A stretch of DNA of 64,000 nt. It comes from Papiliotrema nemorosa. Its lineage: Eukaryota > Basidiomycota > Tremellomycetes > Tremellales > Rhynchogastremaceae. A model generated the notes under the pieces. That model made no database searches and was not told the origin of the DNA. It saw only the letters and a program-made list of their open reading frames with translations. The position numbers and the translations under genes are program-made. Positions within the stretch are counted from its first letter, which is position 1. Each line of letters begins with the position of its first letter. This document shows, piece by piece, positions 23,704 to 36,071 of this stretch. The stretch covers positions 715,053-779,052 of the forward strand of contig JASKOT010000007.1 of the NCBI GenBank assembly GCA_032158125.1. Direction: 5' to 3'.

Positions 23704-25702
23704 ATGCCTCTCCTTAGCAAGGCGGTTTTGAAGCGACTCGAGTGTCCCGTCGATGAAGACGCGGGTTATGTCAATGATAGATGGACAAATCGAGATTTGA
23801 TCCCCATTCCACCTAATCGAAGGACTTATCGAATATGGAGTTTCGCTGTTAGTCTGGCACATTCTGGTACAAAACAGTGCGAGTACTCATTGCAGATCTA
23901 CTGGTTCGTTTCGGGATTCTGCATTTCCGCCTACTCGACCGGATCATCCTTATTGGCCTATGGTTTGACCGCCCAACAGAGTATGGCCTGTGTGGTCATA
24001 GGTGCGATCATCACTGGTCTATTGTCGGTCGTATCCGGTATGCCTGGTGAGATTCACCACATCGGGTTCACCGTCATCAGTCGAGTCAGTTGGGGTATGA
24101 AGGGGTCTTACTTTGTTAGTCTGCCTTAATGCTCTCATGTGCATAGACTGATAGCGTAGCCGGTGTGTTTACGAGTGTTCACCAGTATCTGGTGGTTTGG
24201 TATTCAGTCTTACTGGGGTGGACAGGCCGTCAGCTTGGTATGTGTTTTCTTGCCTTGATCATCAGGCCTGACCACTAGATGCTTGGCGCTCTCAGTCCAT
24301 CGTGGAAACATCAAGCCTCGACTATCCCATTGTCATCGCATATCACGCAACAAGACTTAGTCGGAGTCCTGCTCTGGTACATCATGTACATTCCTCTGGT
24401 CATGGTCCCACCAGAACGACTTCAACGACCTTTCATCATATCATCTATCGCTTTTGGTGCGACTTCCATCGGTCTGCTCGCATGGGCGGTTCCTAAGGCT
24501 CATGGTGCCGGACCATTGTTCAAGACGGAGAACACGGCCTCATCCACTCCGTTCTCCATGATGCTGGGTATCACCAGCATCTTGAGCTCTTGGGGATCTG
24601 GAACCATCGGTCAAAGCGATTGGGTATGTCGTGAAGTACGATTAGAGGTCGAAACTGATGCGACAGGTCCGATACTCTGAAAGAAGATATTACCCTTTGT
24701 TGTCGCAGCTCTTCGCGGCCCCTTTCATGATTACCATTTGCGCCTTGGTTGGAGTCGTCGTCACTTCTGCATCTTCTCAGATCCTCGGAGAGATCATTTG
24801 GTCGCCCATCGGCCTTCTCAGTGCGTTACCGATTGACTCATTTTGACTGACTACAGGCGCCATACAAGACTACTACAATTCTAGCTCAGCAGTTCGAGCA
24901 GCCGTCTTCTTTGCCGGTATGGGATGTACTGCCGCTCAACTTTCAATCAATGTCCTGCTCAACTCCGTATCAACAGGTATGGATATGGCTGGTCTGATGC
25001 CAAAGTACATCAACATCAGACGTGGAGCTTACATCTTGGCCACCGTAAGGACTCCTACTGCATGTGACCGAAGTCTTTTCTGATCAGTAGCTCGGTCTGG
25101 CGTCCAATCCATGGCAGATTCTAGCTTCAGCTTCCATTTTCCTCAATGTCATTTCCGGATTAGGTGTATTCATCGCTCCCATGACTGGGTGAGACTTAGT
25201 GCTTTCGAGCGGTATGGAGCTGACATACAGTATCATGCTTTGCGACTACCTCGTGATTCGAAAACGCAAGCTCAAGGTTGAAGACTTGTACAACGGGACA
25301 CCCTCGTCAATCTACTGGTATCAAAACGGCTTCCACTGGCGAGCAATTTTGGCCTTCGTTCTCAGTGCTTGGCCCTTTTGTCCGGGATTCATCATGAGCT
25401 TGATCGACGCTAAGACTGTCAACAATTGGACTAAGCTGTTCAACATTTCTTTCCTCGTGGCTATCACTTTGGGATTCATCACTTTCGGCGGGATATGCCT
25501 CATTTCTCCTCCTCCTCACCTTGGCGAGGGTTTGGACTACCTTGTAGGTCCCTATCTATATGGTCTTGTGAAGCGGAGCTAATACCAGGACGATGACAAG
25601 TTCTATAACTCTGTCGGTGGTCCTGCAGCCCCTGCATCGGATTCGGACGAGGGCAGGGATCTCAAGGCTGCAGAGAGCGATGTGCAGGTTCTGACAGTGT
25701 AA
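23704..25702 (+). CDS. NCS1-family nucleobase/allantoin-type permease
   Basis: ATG at 23704 (AACCATGCCT context) gives MPLLSKAVLKRLECP; an in-frame ATG at 23641 is an alternative. The hydrophilic N-terminus ends RWTNRDLIPIPPNRRTYRIW, the classic Fur/Dal4-type lead into TM1. TM1 joins across a 45-nt intron as SFAIYWFVSGFCISAYSTGS. Other landmarks: GMPGEIHHIGFTVISRVSWG, RVFTSIWWFGIQSYWGG, ASNPWQILASASIF and IMLCDYLVIRKRKLKVEDLY. About nine exons; the last begins DDDKFYNSVGG and ends at 25702. Known: Fur-type NCS1 carriers import uracil, allantoin, nucleosides or related rings with protons. Substrate here is unknown; the adjacent oxygenase and the hydantoinase downstream point to pyrimidines or hydantoin-like rings. 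Confidence 0.9.
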
Positions 25703-26100
25703 TTCCTCTTCGGACGACCCACTCTCATCCAACAGCTGTGTTCCAGTGTCCGTAAGAATGCGCTGGCAGGTAGTATCTCTATAGAGTCATGTTTACCGTT
25801 CTTGTAGTCTCTTCCCGTATCTTGGTTGATCATCGATGCAACACAGTGAATCGTTTCTGAGGCATTTAGCTGCTATTCATACGCATGTCGATGATATGTT
25901 CCAGGTGGAGAACGGCACGGTCCGGGAGAGTTGCAGCAGGGAGAAGTGACCGGTCATGACACACAGCCACCAGGGGCACAAGGAGACTCGATTTAGCCAA
26001 CAACAGAGGAATCTCAGGCGTGTGTACCCTCGCGTGCACTCCCCCATTTACTGTCCAAGCTGTAGCATACACTGTATACGATAGTAGGATCAGGAAACCG
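25703..26100. other. Intergenic region between convergent genes
   Basis: It lies between the ends of the permease and the aldo-keto reductase. Nothing recognisable is seen. Confidence 0.45.
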
Positions 26101-27203
26101 CTAGTTATTGTCATCGAGTCCTTCGTAGAAGTTGTACATGGTGATATGGCCAAAATCGCAATACCTCTTTCGCAAGCCTTCACAGGATTTATTGATCGCA
26201 GCAATGTCTTCCGGATTGAGTAGAACCGTCTTGAGATTCTCCGTAATACGCTTGGGGCTGACAGATTTGGGTAGAACTGAACATCCTTCCTGTGATGGTA
26301 AGAATGCGCATACTTGCAAGCACTCACTGAGAGCTGCAAACTGATCAGGACGTTTGCAGGTGAGATACTGTACTTCGCGGCGATCGCTTTGACCGTGCCG
26401 TTCTGAAGGATCGGAGGGAGACTATCTCGATCGGCGAACGATGGGTTGGTGTTGCCGAGAGGGGAGTACGCGGTTACATGGACACCAGCGCGTCGGTGAA
26501 AGTCCATAAAAGCTCTTTGGGGAAGGTAACAGTGCCTCTCCATCTGGTGAAGGGCTGGTCGAATCCGGCAGCTGCCAAGCAACTTCTCCATCTCGATCTG
26601 GGAGAAGTCTGAAGGCTCAATTTCGACTGGGTCAATTATGACAGGACTCACTGGACACTCCAATGTTTCTTGCCAACCCAAGATCTACGCATTCCTCCAT
26701 GGCTTTCCAAGTTTCGGTATACGAGATATCGAGAGCTTGGATCTTACCGATCTCCGTCCCTTTGTTGGCCTGATTTTAGCGAGAATGGGCGGATGGACTC
26801 ACGGCTGGATAGTGCATTAGCCATAGATCCACGTAATCAAGACCAAGCCTAGCGAGAGAAGCTCTGAGAGCAGGCAACACATCTTTTGGATCGTGTTCGG
26901 CTACTTGTTCAGCCTGTACACCTTGTTATACTAGAAGTATCACGCACTATTCCATAACTTGGTCGTCACCCAGACGTCCTTTCTATCGACACCGCTAGCT
27001 TTGATTCCTTTTCCGAGAGCTTCCTCATTTCCGTAGATTGTCGCTCCATCGATGTGCCTGTAGCCCACTTCCAAAGCGTGCTTAACTGCTGGGACGAGCT
27101 CATCGTCTGAGCTCTGCCAGCATCCTAGCCCGATCGTAGGCACTAGGTCTCCAGAGGGGAGCTTGACATGGGATGGCGGAGCGGTCGCTGGTGTGACTGT
27201 CAT
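26101..27203 (-). CDS. Aldo/keto reductase
   Basis: The real start is the ATG at 27203 (MTVTPATAPPSHVKLPSG); the frame extends upstream only to a TTG. Family marks: PTIGLGCWQSSDDELVPAVK; GYRHIDGATIYGNE with the catalytic Asp and Tyr; VWVTTKLWN with the Lys; and LDYVDLWLMHYPA with the His, completing the tetrad. LPKSVSPKRITENLKT is the NADPH-binding loop. Five or six exons; the stop is at 26101 after FYEGLDDNN. The first intron joins LWN to IAEHDPKDVLPAL. Known: such enzymes reduce aldehydes and ketones with NADPH in the cytosol. It is divergent from the hydantoinase gene, so a role in the same catabolic route is plausible but inferred. Confidence 0.9.
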
Positions 27204-27368
27204 TTTCGGTGGAATAGGGAGCAACTTGTCGGCTGAGAGCTCTGTCGAGTACTACGACCGCTCTGTGCCTCATATTTGCCTCTTTCTCGGTAGCCGGCTG
27301 GCACTTATCTCGCTGCTACCCAATCCGCGGAAGGTCACTTGCTAAGATGGGCTTAATGAGTGGAGGTG

Positions 27369-27420
27369 AGTGGGCGAAGAGGGTGGGCGTCCAAGCCGTA
27401 TCGCCAGGCCGCGGTGGGCG
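27369..27420 (-). promoter_or_regulatory. GCCCACC motif cluster in AKR/hydantoinase promoter
   Basis: On the minus strand there are two exact GCCCACC copies (27388-27382 and 27419-27413), the latter as GCCCACCG, plus one near copy GCCCACT (about 27376). They are spaced about 12 and 31 bp apart, in the shared region 27204-27510. This matches the cluster at 23528-23604. Confidence 0.5.
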
Positions 27421-27510
27421 AGTGTGGAGGGGTTCCCATCTGTCATGCACGCAGATATATGCAAGGACGCCTGCTCGCTAGTAGATCGTACACCAGTGCA
27501 ACTCATCGAG

Positions 27511-30500
27511 ATGACCATTGTGAACAAGAGAACGCTTAGAATAGGGATCGATTGTGGTGGGACCAATACGGACGCCGTCGTCGTCGACCTCTCGCCGGGC
27601 GCGCCTAAAGTCATCCTGGCGACGACAAAGACCCCAACGACACCAGAGGTCACTCTAGGAATACAGACAGCCATCACCCGGATACTGGACGCTCTGTCAG
27701 ATGGAGACCGTGATGATATACAAGCCGTGTCGATCGGTACGACCCACTTTGTCAACGCGTTGATTCAGCGATCAGCGGATTGTTTGAGCAAGGTTGCGGT
27801 CATTCGACTCTGCGGGCCGTTCTCGAGAAACACGCCTCCCTTTGCTGGATTCCCCTACGAGCTGAGAGATCTTCTAGAAGGGCCGCATTTCTTTGTCGAT
27901 GGGGGATTGCAGATTGATGGGAGCGAAATTGCACCTGTAAGTCATAGGGTTGAAACTTGCAAGTTGAGGTTGACTGTTCTAGGTGAATGCAGTCGAGATC
28001 GAGCGTGTCTGCGAACAACTGCGAAAACAGGTATATGCTGCCGCAACGCTAATACTGAAATCAGAACATACGCTCCGTCGCCATCTCATCCGTTTATGCC
28101 CCCATCGACTTTGAGATCAAGCAAGAGGAGCAAGTTGCGACCATCATTAAACGATTATGTCCCGACGTCCTCACAACCTGCTCCAAGACCGTCGCAAACA
28201 TCGGTATGCTCGAACGAGAAAACGCAACCATTCTCAATGCATCGCTACTGCATTTTGCCCAACTTACGGTGCACGGCTTCCGGGTCGCGGCCAAAGAGCT
28301 CGGATTGCCTTGTCCTGTCTTTGTCACAAGCAATGACGGTACACTTCTGACCCTTGAACAAGCTGCGAGTTTGCCCATCCGAACATTCAGCTCCGGACCG
28401 ACTAATTCGATGCGGGGAGCGAGCTTCTTGGCTCGATTGGCGGATCCCGATGCAGCAGGACAGACGGCGTTGGTAATCGACATTGGGGGCACGACAGTGA
28501 GTACACATGTGTAGTGCAGCTGACGATCAGACGGAAGTTGGTGTACTTCTTGCGTCAGGTTTCCCACGACAAGCCGCAGCTCGCTATGAGCTCTGTGGTG
28601 TCTCGCTCAATTTCTCCATGCCGCATGTTACCAGGTGAGTCTACCAACGGAGTTCCGCTCACCGTGTAGTATGGGTCTCGGAGGAGGTTCGCTGGTCCGG
28701 CAGGATGGGAGCGGGAAAGTCACGGTTGGACCAGATTCCGTTGGTTACAGGATAACGGAACAAGCCATGGCATTTGGAGGAGAGGTCTTGACGGCTACCG
28801 ATATTGCCGTTGGTGCTGGAGACGCTCCGGGGGTAGGGGTCCCCAACATGGTCAAGGTGTCTGCGGAGGTTTTGGAGGCGGTGAAGCAGAGGATGAAGAC
28901 GATGTTAGAGACTACGTTGGATTCCATGAAAACCTCAACAGCGGTGAGTCTGCTCGAGCACCTCGTTCTTGTCCAGCTCATTGGTTAGAACATTCCCGTA
29001 TATCTTGCAGGAGGGGGAGCTGTCCTTGCTCCAGACACTCTGGCAGGAGTCAGCAAAGTCCATCGTTTCCCTCACTATCAATGCGCCAACGCCGTGGGAG
29101 CTGCCATCGCCCAGATCTCAGGCATTGTCGACTCGGTGGAGAACATCGATGGACGATCCATCGCGGAGGCTCAACGTGATGTCGAGAGAAGAGCAATCGA
29201 GTTAGCCGTGGAAACTGGTGCTGCGAGACATACGGTGAATGTTGTGGAATCCGAGGCGATACCTATTGCCTATACCGCCGGAAAATGCCGTTTTGTGGTC
29301 AAGGCAGCGGGTGAATGGACTGGCATGGCGAGCACCAAAAGAGCTTCGCTCGAGGAGAGTAGCGCTCCTCCGCGCCTTGTCCGGAACAATGCCGTTTCAT
29401 CCGGTCGCCATGACTCCTCTTGGACCCCAGCGGAGATCCACGCGTATCGTCCCAGCGTAAAGAGCGGTATCTGGTCACTTTCAGAGATTGACCTCGCCTG
29501 GATCTGTACGGGATCATACATATTAGGATGTGGAGGAGGAGGTGACCCAGATCATACTTTCCTTGCAGCGAGGGAACTATTGAGAAGCGGTCAAAGCATC
29601 AAAGTTATAGCACTGGAGAGTCTCTCTGCGCAGGATTTGATTGGATGGGGAGGAGGCATGGGCAGTCCCGAAGTCGCGAGTGAGAGATTGATGAGCGATG
29701 AGTCAGTGATCATACATATTATCAGGCTGATGTCAGATATCTGGAGGCTACTCAAAAGCTCTACCAATTCATGCGCGTGAGTCGATCCACTTTGTGAGTT
29801 TCGCTGATCCCAGGTGGACAATGTGAAAGCCCTTGCAGCCCTGGAGATCGGCGGATCGAATGGTATGATTAACGTAAGCAAGCGCAACATCCACTTCAGT
29901 GAAGCTGACGGATGTCCAGCTGGTGGAGGGAGCCTCTGGTCGACTAGACCTACCGATCGTCGACGGCGACTTTATGGGCCGAGCATATCCTACAGGATGG
30001 CAAACGACACCGAATGTGTATGATACATCAGGCAAGGGCAAAAACTTGCTTCCTTGTTGCTATGCAAGCGGTGACGGCAGCGTCATGGTAGGTACAGGCG
30101 TGCATTCGAGGCTGAAATATCAGTTCATGACGGAGAGCAAGACGGATCGACTCATCGATGCTGCTACACGCGCTTCTTGCACCGAGAGTGAGTTTCGCTT
30201 TAGATCAGGATACTGAAAATAGTGGGGACACTCGTTGGCCACGCCAACCGACCATTGACTGCAGAATTCTGCCGTAGAGCAATGATCAAGAACACTCTAT
30301 CTCTGAGCTGGCGCATCGGTCGAGCTGTCATGCTAGCGAATAAGGAGGCTCAAATTGGCAGGATCGGCGAGGTCGTCATCGACGCTTTAGGAGGCACTCG
30401 GACAGGGCGGGTTCTGTTTGCAGGCAAGATCACTTCTGTGACTAGAAAGGTGTACAAAGGTCATACCGTCGGGGAGGTAATCATCGGCTCAGTGCTTCCT

Positions 30501-30876
30501 GATGAAGATGATGGACCTCGTTTCGAGGGCTCACTAAAGAGTAAGCGGGGAACAAAACCAGGACTGAATCGCAGTCCCTTTCAAAAACGAAAACCTTCTT
30601 GCGGAACATACCACAGAGGGCGGATCGACCATATTATGCACGGTGCCGGACCTCATTTCTGTCCTCGATGCAGGAAACGGCCGTGCATTAGGTACACCAG
30701 ACTACAAGTATGGGCAGAGGGTTGTCGTTATCGCGATATGTGCCGCTCCTCAGTGGACAGACACTGAGAGGGGATTGGAAATAGGTGATTTGCGAGCATT
30801 CGGATATGAAAACATCCCTTACAAGTCGGTGGGCGAGTATGTGGAACCAATCAGTGTGATCCAAGAGTATAGATAG
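27511..30876 (+). CDS. Hydantoinase A/oxoprolinase-type ATPase fused to DUF917 domain
   Basis: ATG at 27511. The first part is hydantoinase A: LRIGIDCGGTNTDAVVVDLS (phosphate-1-like loop), AVSIGTTHFVNALIQRS, TSNDGTLLTLEQAA, FSSGPTNSMRGASFL, ALVIDIGGTTTEVGVLLASG and TSMGLGGGSLVRQDGSG. About 29455 onward is DUF917: WSLSEIDLAWICTGSYILGC, GGGGDPDHTFLAARE, GWGGGMGSPEVASERL. The end, ALGTPDYKYGQRVVVIAICA to PISVIQEYR, closes that domain. At least ten short introns. Known: hydantoinase A-like proteins use ATP to open hydantoin or oxoproline rings; fungal proteins with this two-domain order exist. Substrate is unknown. A cytosolic enzyme of about 950-1000 residues is inferred. Confidence 0.88.
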
Positions 30877-30975
30877 GATATGTATACATGCATGCCCATC
30901 CACCTTGCCCACTCGAGTGTTTCTGTCCCCACTTGGGTCGACTGTGAACGGAGTCTCACATCGCTCGTCTGGAGA

Positions 30976-33704
30976 TGGGCGTTTCCGCGGGGCGGATGTT
31001 TAGCTGCGACAAGTGCGACAAGGCATATTCGAGGAGAGATTACCTCGAACGCCATGCATTGAATCGTGAGTGGGCAACATGCAGAGTGTGTTTACGGTCC
31101 AGATGACAAGCCAAACATCAGCTGCACTCAGTGTGGGAAGACATTCCAGCGACAGGATGTGCTCAGAAAACATCTCCGAGAATCATGCAAAGGCTCCCAC
31201 GCAGACCATGTCGCTGAGCCTAGTAGAAAGCGTCAGAGATTATCCTCTGCCTCCAGATCCAGTCTCCCACCTCAGGCATCCACGGTTGTCACCAATGACC
31301 TGTCCTCTCTCGAGGCCACACTCGCCCCAGCTATACAATGGGACGAGTTTGCGACCCCGCAGGCGACAGAACCCTTGATGACTCTGCCCGCTCGTGCCGA
31401 ATCTGCCTTGGGAATCCGCAATCCGATTGTAGGGAGTAATAACTGGGGAGGAAACACAGTTGGCGGGGAGAATATGGATGATATCTTTGGTTGGCTGTTT
31501 CAACACGATGTCGGAGTTACGGTACCGAACCTTCACGACTCAGCTCCCTTCTCTCACCACGATGGGGCCGAGAATGTTTCGCCGACCGACTTGTCGTATA
31601 ATATTCGACCTGTCGCACCTATCACTCCGATAGAATTCCACCCCATCAATGTCCGAAACTCCCCTCTTCAACCACCTCGCATCCCGTCGCAGTCGACCCT
31701 CATACCTCTCAGCTGGACTTTGCCCGAGCCCGGGGCGGTCGTCGATGATGTGACAAGGGGACAAATGCTCGACATGTACGAAGTGGGTACCGCGTGCGTG
31801 CCATGCTGACATGCAGGAACCCTTGCGTAGCGAGATGGACAGTCTGTTCACTATCAGCAGGATGACTCTGTTCATCGAGCTTTACTTTCTGTGAGTTGAT
31901 TCGGCATGTTGTAACTCAAACTTAGACACTTCTACCCCTTGTACCCCATCATCCATCGGCCATCACTTGGGTATCGATCGCTTCCTCCGGACCTTCTCCT
32001 CACCATCATCTGCATCGGAACTGCCTTCACAGCGGACAGCAAATGTCTAGAGCTATCGGCCCGATTGGTGAAAAGGTTGCGCGATAGGATATTCGAGGCG
32101 AGTCTTTCTTCCCTCTCGATCTGATGAATTGCTGATGAGTTAGCGAGTCGAGGAAGACCCTCGTTTAGACATTGCGAGCTTGCAAACGATTCTCCAGCTC
32201 AACTACTTTTCCCGATCATACTGTTCCCTGAAACAACACGACATTTCGCAAATCTTCCATTCCCCTTCCATCACTTTGGCCAGGCTGTCCGGCGTTTTCA
32301 TCCCTAAGTGAAGGTCACACCCTCGATGTAGGTCCGCGACTGATTCCAGTTTCTCTGCGGAGCGACAACCCATTTCCGCAGATCCACTCCGGAGATGGCT
32401 CGATTGGGTCGCTGTGGAAGAACGCACAAGATTGGGATGGTTTGCATTTATGATGGACACTGAGAACGCAGCATTGTTCCGGTAAGCTCATGAAATGAGT
32501 CGACGAAACCGGGCTGATGGCAGGCATTACCTCTTAGTAGCGTGCTCTCCGGTCCTTCGCTGACAAGTAGATCCACTGCTATGTCATCGAAATTCCCTTT
32601 CCGGACGCCTCAGGCGCTTGGTCTGCCCTCGATCCCGTCAGCTGGCAGACTGCTCATTTGTCATCGAGCGACGTCCCAACATTCCGCACTGCCCTTCGAG
32701 ATCTGGCCGGGAGGGGCATAATAACATTTCAGGCCAATCACGAGCTACGCTGGATACTCCTTCATGGTCTCATCTCAGTCTCTTGGACTTTACTCTGGAG
32801 GGATTTGGGTGATCTATCAATGGTCGGCGATAGCAAGATCAGTCAATGGAAAGACTCTCTCAAGAGAGCTTTTACCGTCTGGACAGAGCACGAAGAGACC
32901 CAGACGCCTGAACCAAAGGATGCAGCCGTACATCAAGCGGGGATTACGTTTGGGTATCTCGGTGAGCAGATTGTGCTAATTGTGCTAACGCCTCAGGCAT
33001 GATGCTCTTGATGACCGAGACCGAGAACATACGGATATTTGCTGGCGCTTCCAGTACGTTCCCCCAGATTGTTTGCGCTGACGCAAAGGTGTTGCGGCCA
33101 GACCCATCTCACCAGGAGAGTGGTTTGCTGCAAATTCATATGTTAACCTATGGGCAAAGTCGCGGGATGCCTTCTACGCCGTCAACGTGGCTATGAAGGG
33201 TAAATACTGTACGGCTTCTCGACGCGATCGCTAATCTACCAGCCTTGCGAAAGATATTCGGTGATATAGATGAGAGTCTGTACCGTACCACGCCGAGTAT
33301 AATACCCTGGTGTACTGTAGGTCATACTCACAGCAACTGCTGACGATCACCAGTATATTTCAGCCAGTATGTCATGGTGGGAGGGTGAACCACGGCTGAC
33401 CTCAGTCTTAGTATGGGCATACGCTTCTGCCATAGAAGGTCAGGAAGCATTGGTCGCGCCGTACGTGACGGCCTCCACGACAGGTCATAGGCACACCATC
33501 GACATTGAACCCTCCTTGGCCAGACGTGACGCGCTGGCATACTTGGACAGGCATCTGAGCAACAATCCCAATATGGACCTGCCGAACAAGAATCGCTGTA
33601 CTGGGATCATCGCTTACTCGGCGCATCTCGTGGGGACTCTACCTCGTGGTAATATCGAGGAAAGCCGCAAAGTCCTCAACGGTTTGCTGGCCGAGCATCT
33701 ATGA
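30976..33704 (+). CDS. C2H2-type zinc-finger transcription factor with fungal_trans domain (possible frame break after finger 1)
   Basis: MGVSAGRMFSCDKCDKAYSR begins at 30976: C-x2-C-x12-H is clear, but a fourth ligand is missing after HALN. A second finger in another frame, CTQCGKTFQRQDVLRKHLRE, is H-x4-C. Joining the two needs a 19-nt intron (gtgagtgggcaacatgcag, 31066-31084) or a frameshift. Then comes a linker with KRQRLSSASRSSLPP, followed by a regulatory domain: LHFYPLYPIIHRPSLGYRSL, RLGWFAFMMDTENAALFR, SSDVPTFRTALRDLAGRG and ELRWILLHGLISVSWTLLW. Several introns are tiny (about 50 nt at 32309-32358). The end is AEHL-stop at 33704. The border near 32545-32575 is unresolved. Probably the regulator of its neighbours. 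Confidence 0.7.
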
Positions 33705-34385
33705 CTATCAGTACCGAAGGAGCTGTGTTTACCAGACAATGCGTACGGGTCGCCAGACGTAGATACCGGACCAAATCGCCAGCACCTTGGGACCTATATT
33801 GTCGCCGAATCGACGAAGCCACCATTCGCTTCTCATACCTGTAGCATGACAGCAGAGACGAAGATGTTCTTCGTGAAAGACGTTTCATTAACTGTTGAAT
33901 GCTGCAAAAGCCAGAGATGCAGATTGTCGTCATGAGGGGGGCGACTAGCCTAGCAAGGCGGTCTTCTTGAACACAATTGGCCATCCTGAAATCTGGACAT
34001 CGTCCATTCAGATCGGATATTATGATGTCTGATGAAATGCCCCGTCATGCGACCCATCCTGCAATTGCGCGAGGTCCAGCTGCAGCCGGCCGTTCGAAGG
34101 CGTCAAAAAGACTGGGCGACCCGCTATGTCCGGCTTTCTCACTGTGCATCGACTCCTGTGCACTCGCTGAGCTCCTACACGAGGGGACGGCCGGCATGCT
34201 ATTCCGGTCATATTCTGTTTGTAGCAAAAAGGGACTGATGACAAACTCAATCGACGCGGTAATTCTTCGGGCAAACAACCGTGGGCCACGGTTACTTCAC
34301 CTTCACCACTATCCTGCTTATTCATGACGGGCATGTCAATACATCCTGGCGAGCCGACTTGTTTCAAGTGTCGACTGTCAACGAG
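33705..34385. other. Intergenic region
   Basis: Open frames on both strands are short and unlike their neighbours in codon use; none is supported. It holds the promoter of the alpha/beta hydrolase gene. Confidence 0.45.
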
Positions 34386-35563
34386 ATGACCGAAAAATTC
34401 AACGCTCACGTCGAGGACATACCGCCTCATTGTCGGTTTTTATTCAAGCCCATCGAAAACGCTACTAGCGAAGGGTGTCATTTGGATGTTTGGCTCCCGG
34501 CGAACAAGGGCGACAAGGTGTCCCTTGCCATGTAAGTATACCCTAAAAGTGCACGCTCATAGGAAGAATCATTCACGGTGGGGCATTCACCCACGGCTCG
34601 ACGAAAGATATCGGCTTTCATCAGGTCAAATGGTTGAATGAGAAGGGGGTTGCGGTAGTGTCACTCGAGTATAGGATGCTTCCTCAGTGCGTTACCTCTG
34701 TGTTTCCCAATTGATCCCCAGTGTCACGCTCAAAGAGATTCGAGAGGACTTGTTCGACGCCTACGTGTACATCCAGGAGAAGCTCAATGATGCCATTCAA
34801 GCTTCTCGTGACGACTCCCCGCTCATCGACACGACTAGATGCTGTGTCACCGGTGGGAGTGCAGGAGGCGCAGCAACTATGTGGCTCGTAGGTCCTGACA
34901 CGCAGACATTTCCTGACAATAGTGCATCGATGTGGCCAAATACAACGCAACAGCTGCAAATCCAATCCCCCAAATCAAAGCCGCCCTGCCTGCGTATTGC
35001 CCGCTTGTCCCTGGAGCTATGAAGGCGGCATCCCGCGATGCTATATACTCTGTGAAGGATCAATGGGGACCGGAGAGAATGGCCTTGGTCGAGGAGCTTT
35101 TCAGGGACAGGGTCTGTTGCTCTGACCCATATCAATTCAACGTGATGGACAAAAATCCTCCAATGAAACCGAGAAATCAATGGGTCGTAGCGGTGCGTAT
35201 TCGGCACATCGCGTCCTCTTCTGACAACAGGGCATGATCACGGGATGCATCTCGAGCTACCTCCATGGTCAAGACCCACCTTATCCGAAAGGTGAGGAGA
35301 TTCTCGAGAATATCACTGCAGACTTCCCGCCTACGCTCATGTATGTCGCTTTGGAGGACGACCTCATCGCACCGGACGGCCAGAAAGAGGCCTTGGAGGG
35401 GACGCTGGGACCGTTGGGAGTGGAATGCAAGGTGTTGATGGTACAAGCTCCTCATGGATTCATCGACCTTCCGGCAAGGTACTTCCCAGACCGGGCGCAG
35501 GGATGGTGGGATGAGACTGTCCAGCCGGCGCTGGAGTGGGCGATTCAGAAGATGAGCGAGTAG
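34386..35563 (+). CDS. Alpha/beta hydrolase (hormone-sensitive-lipase-like fold-3 type)
   Basis: ATG at 34386 (MTEKFNAHVEDIPPHCRFLF). After CHLDVWLPANKGDKVSLA, an intron leads to IIHGGAFTHGS, the HGG oxyanion motif. VVSLEYRMLPQ is the usual D/E-Y-R-L-A-P block. The nucleophile elbow is CVTGGSAGGAATMWL (G-x-S-x-G). The later exon has the acid region MYVALEDDLIAPDGQ and the catalytic His in QAPHGFIDLP. Five short exons, about 340 residues. No signal peptide, so a cytosolic esterase is likely. Known: family members cleave small carboxylic esters. It follows the C2H2 regulator in the same direction; any pathway link is inference. Confidence 0.87.
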
Positions 35564-36071
35564 CGAGTCAGCGATGTACCATTGTCCATAGCTCGACCAT
35601 TTGCGAGCGCGTTGCAAGCTTTGCGCTCCTCTCCCTCTAAGTCTGCTCCACGTCTTTGGGCACACATCGACCTTGCCTTTGCGAGGAAGCGGGGCCCGTA
35701 GAACCAATAAACGATGTCGTGAGGAGAGATTCGGTCAAATCACGGCCTTTCGCATCTTTGCGGCTTGGCGTCTCGACTTTGAGATCTCACTCGATGCACT
35801 CGACCATTGTTACACATGGCTTCGTTTACCCGCCTGAAGCTCCAAACAGAATAATTATCGCCTGCGCTTCGCTTACCCGTCCAACCAGAGCTCTGCTCCC
35901 GGTAATATCCTGGGAGATCCACGGTGCACATCGGTCGATTTCTGAGATGGTCCCATGAATCCCCGGCATTCCCCCACCTTGCATCGAGTCTATCCGAGTT
36001 GCCGGATGCCTTGAACATCGCGAGGCATCAATACCTTTGTTCTGGTACCACATCTCCAATCCAAGAGCAAG
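35564..36071. other. Intergenic region
   Basis: Nothing recognisable is seen; it serves as promoter for the GDSL esterase gene. Confidence 0.45.

Noticed and set aside
27370..27510. Upstream in-frame extension of the hydantoinase to 27370
   Set aside because: The extension has no similarity to the family N-terminus and overlaps the motif cluster; ATG 27511 directly precedes the phosphate-binding strand.
33676..33984. Minus-strand open frame between the C2H2 regulator and the alpha/beta hydrolase
   Set aside because: Overlaps the end of the regulator, lacks a domain or splice partner.
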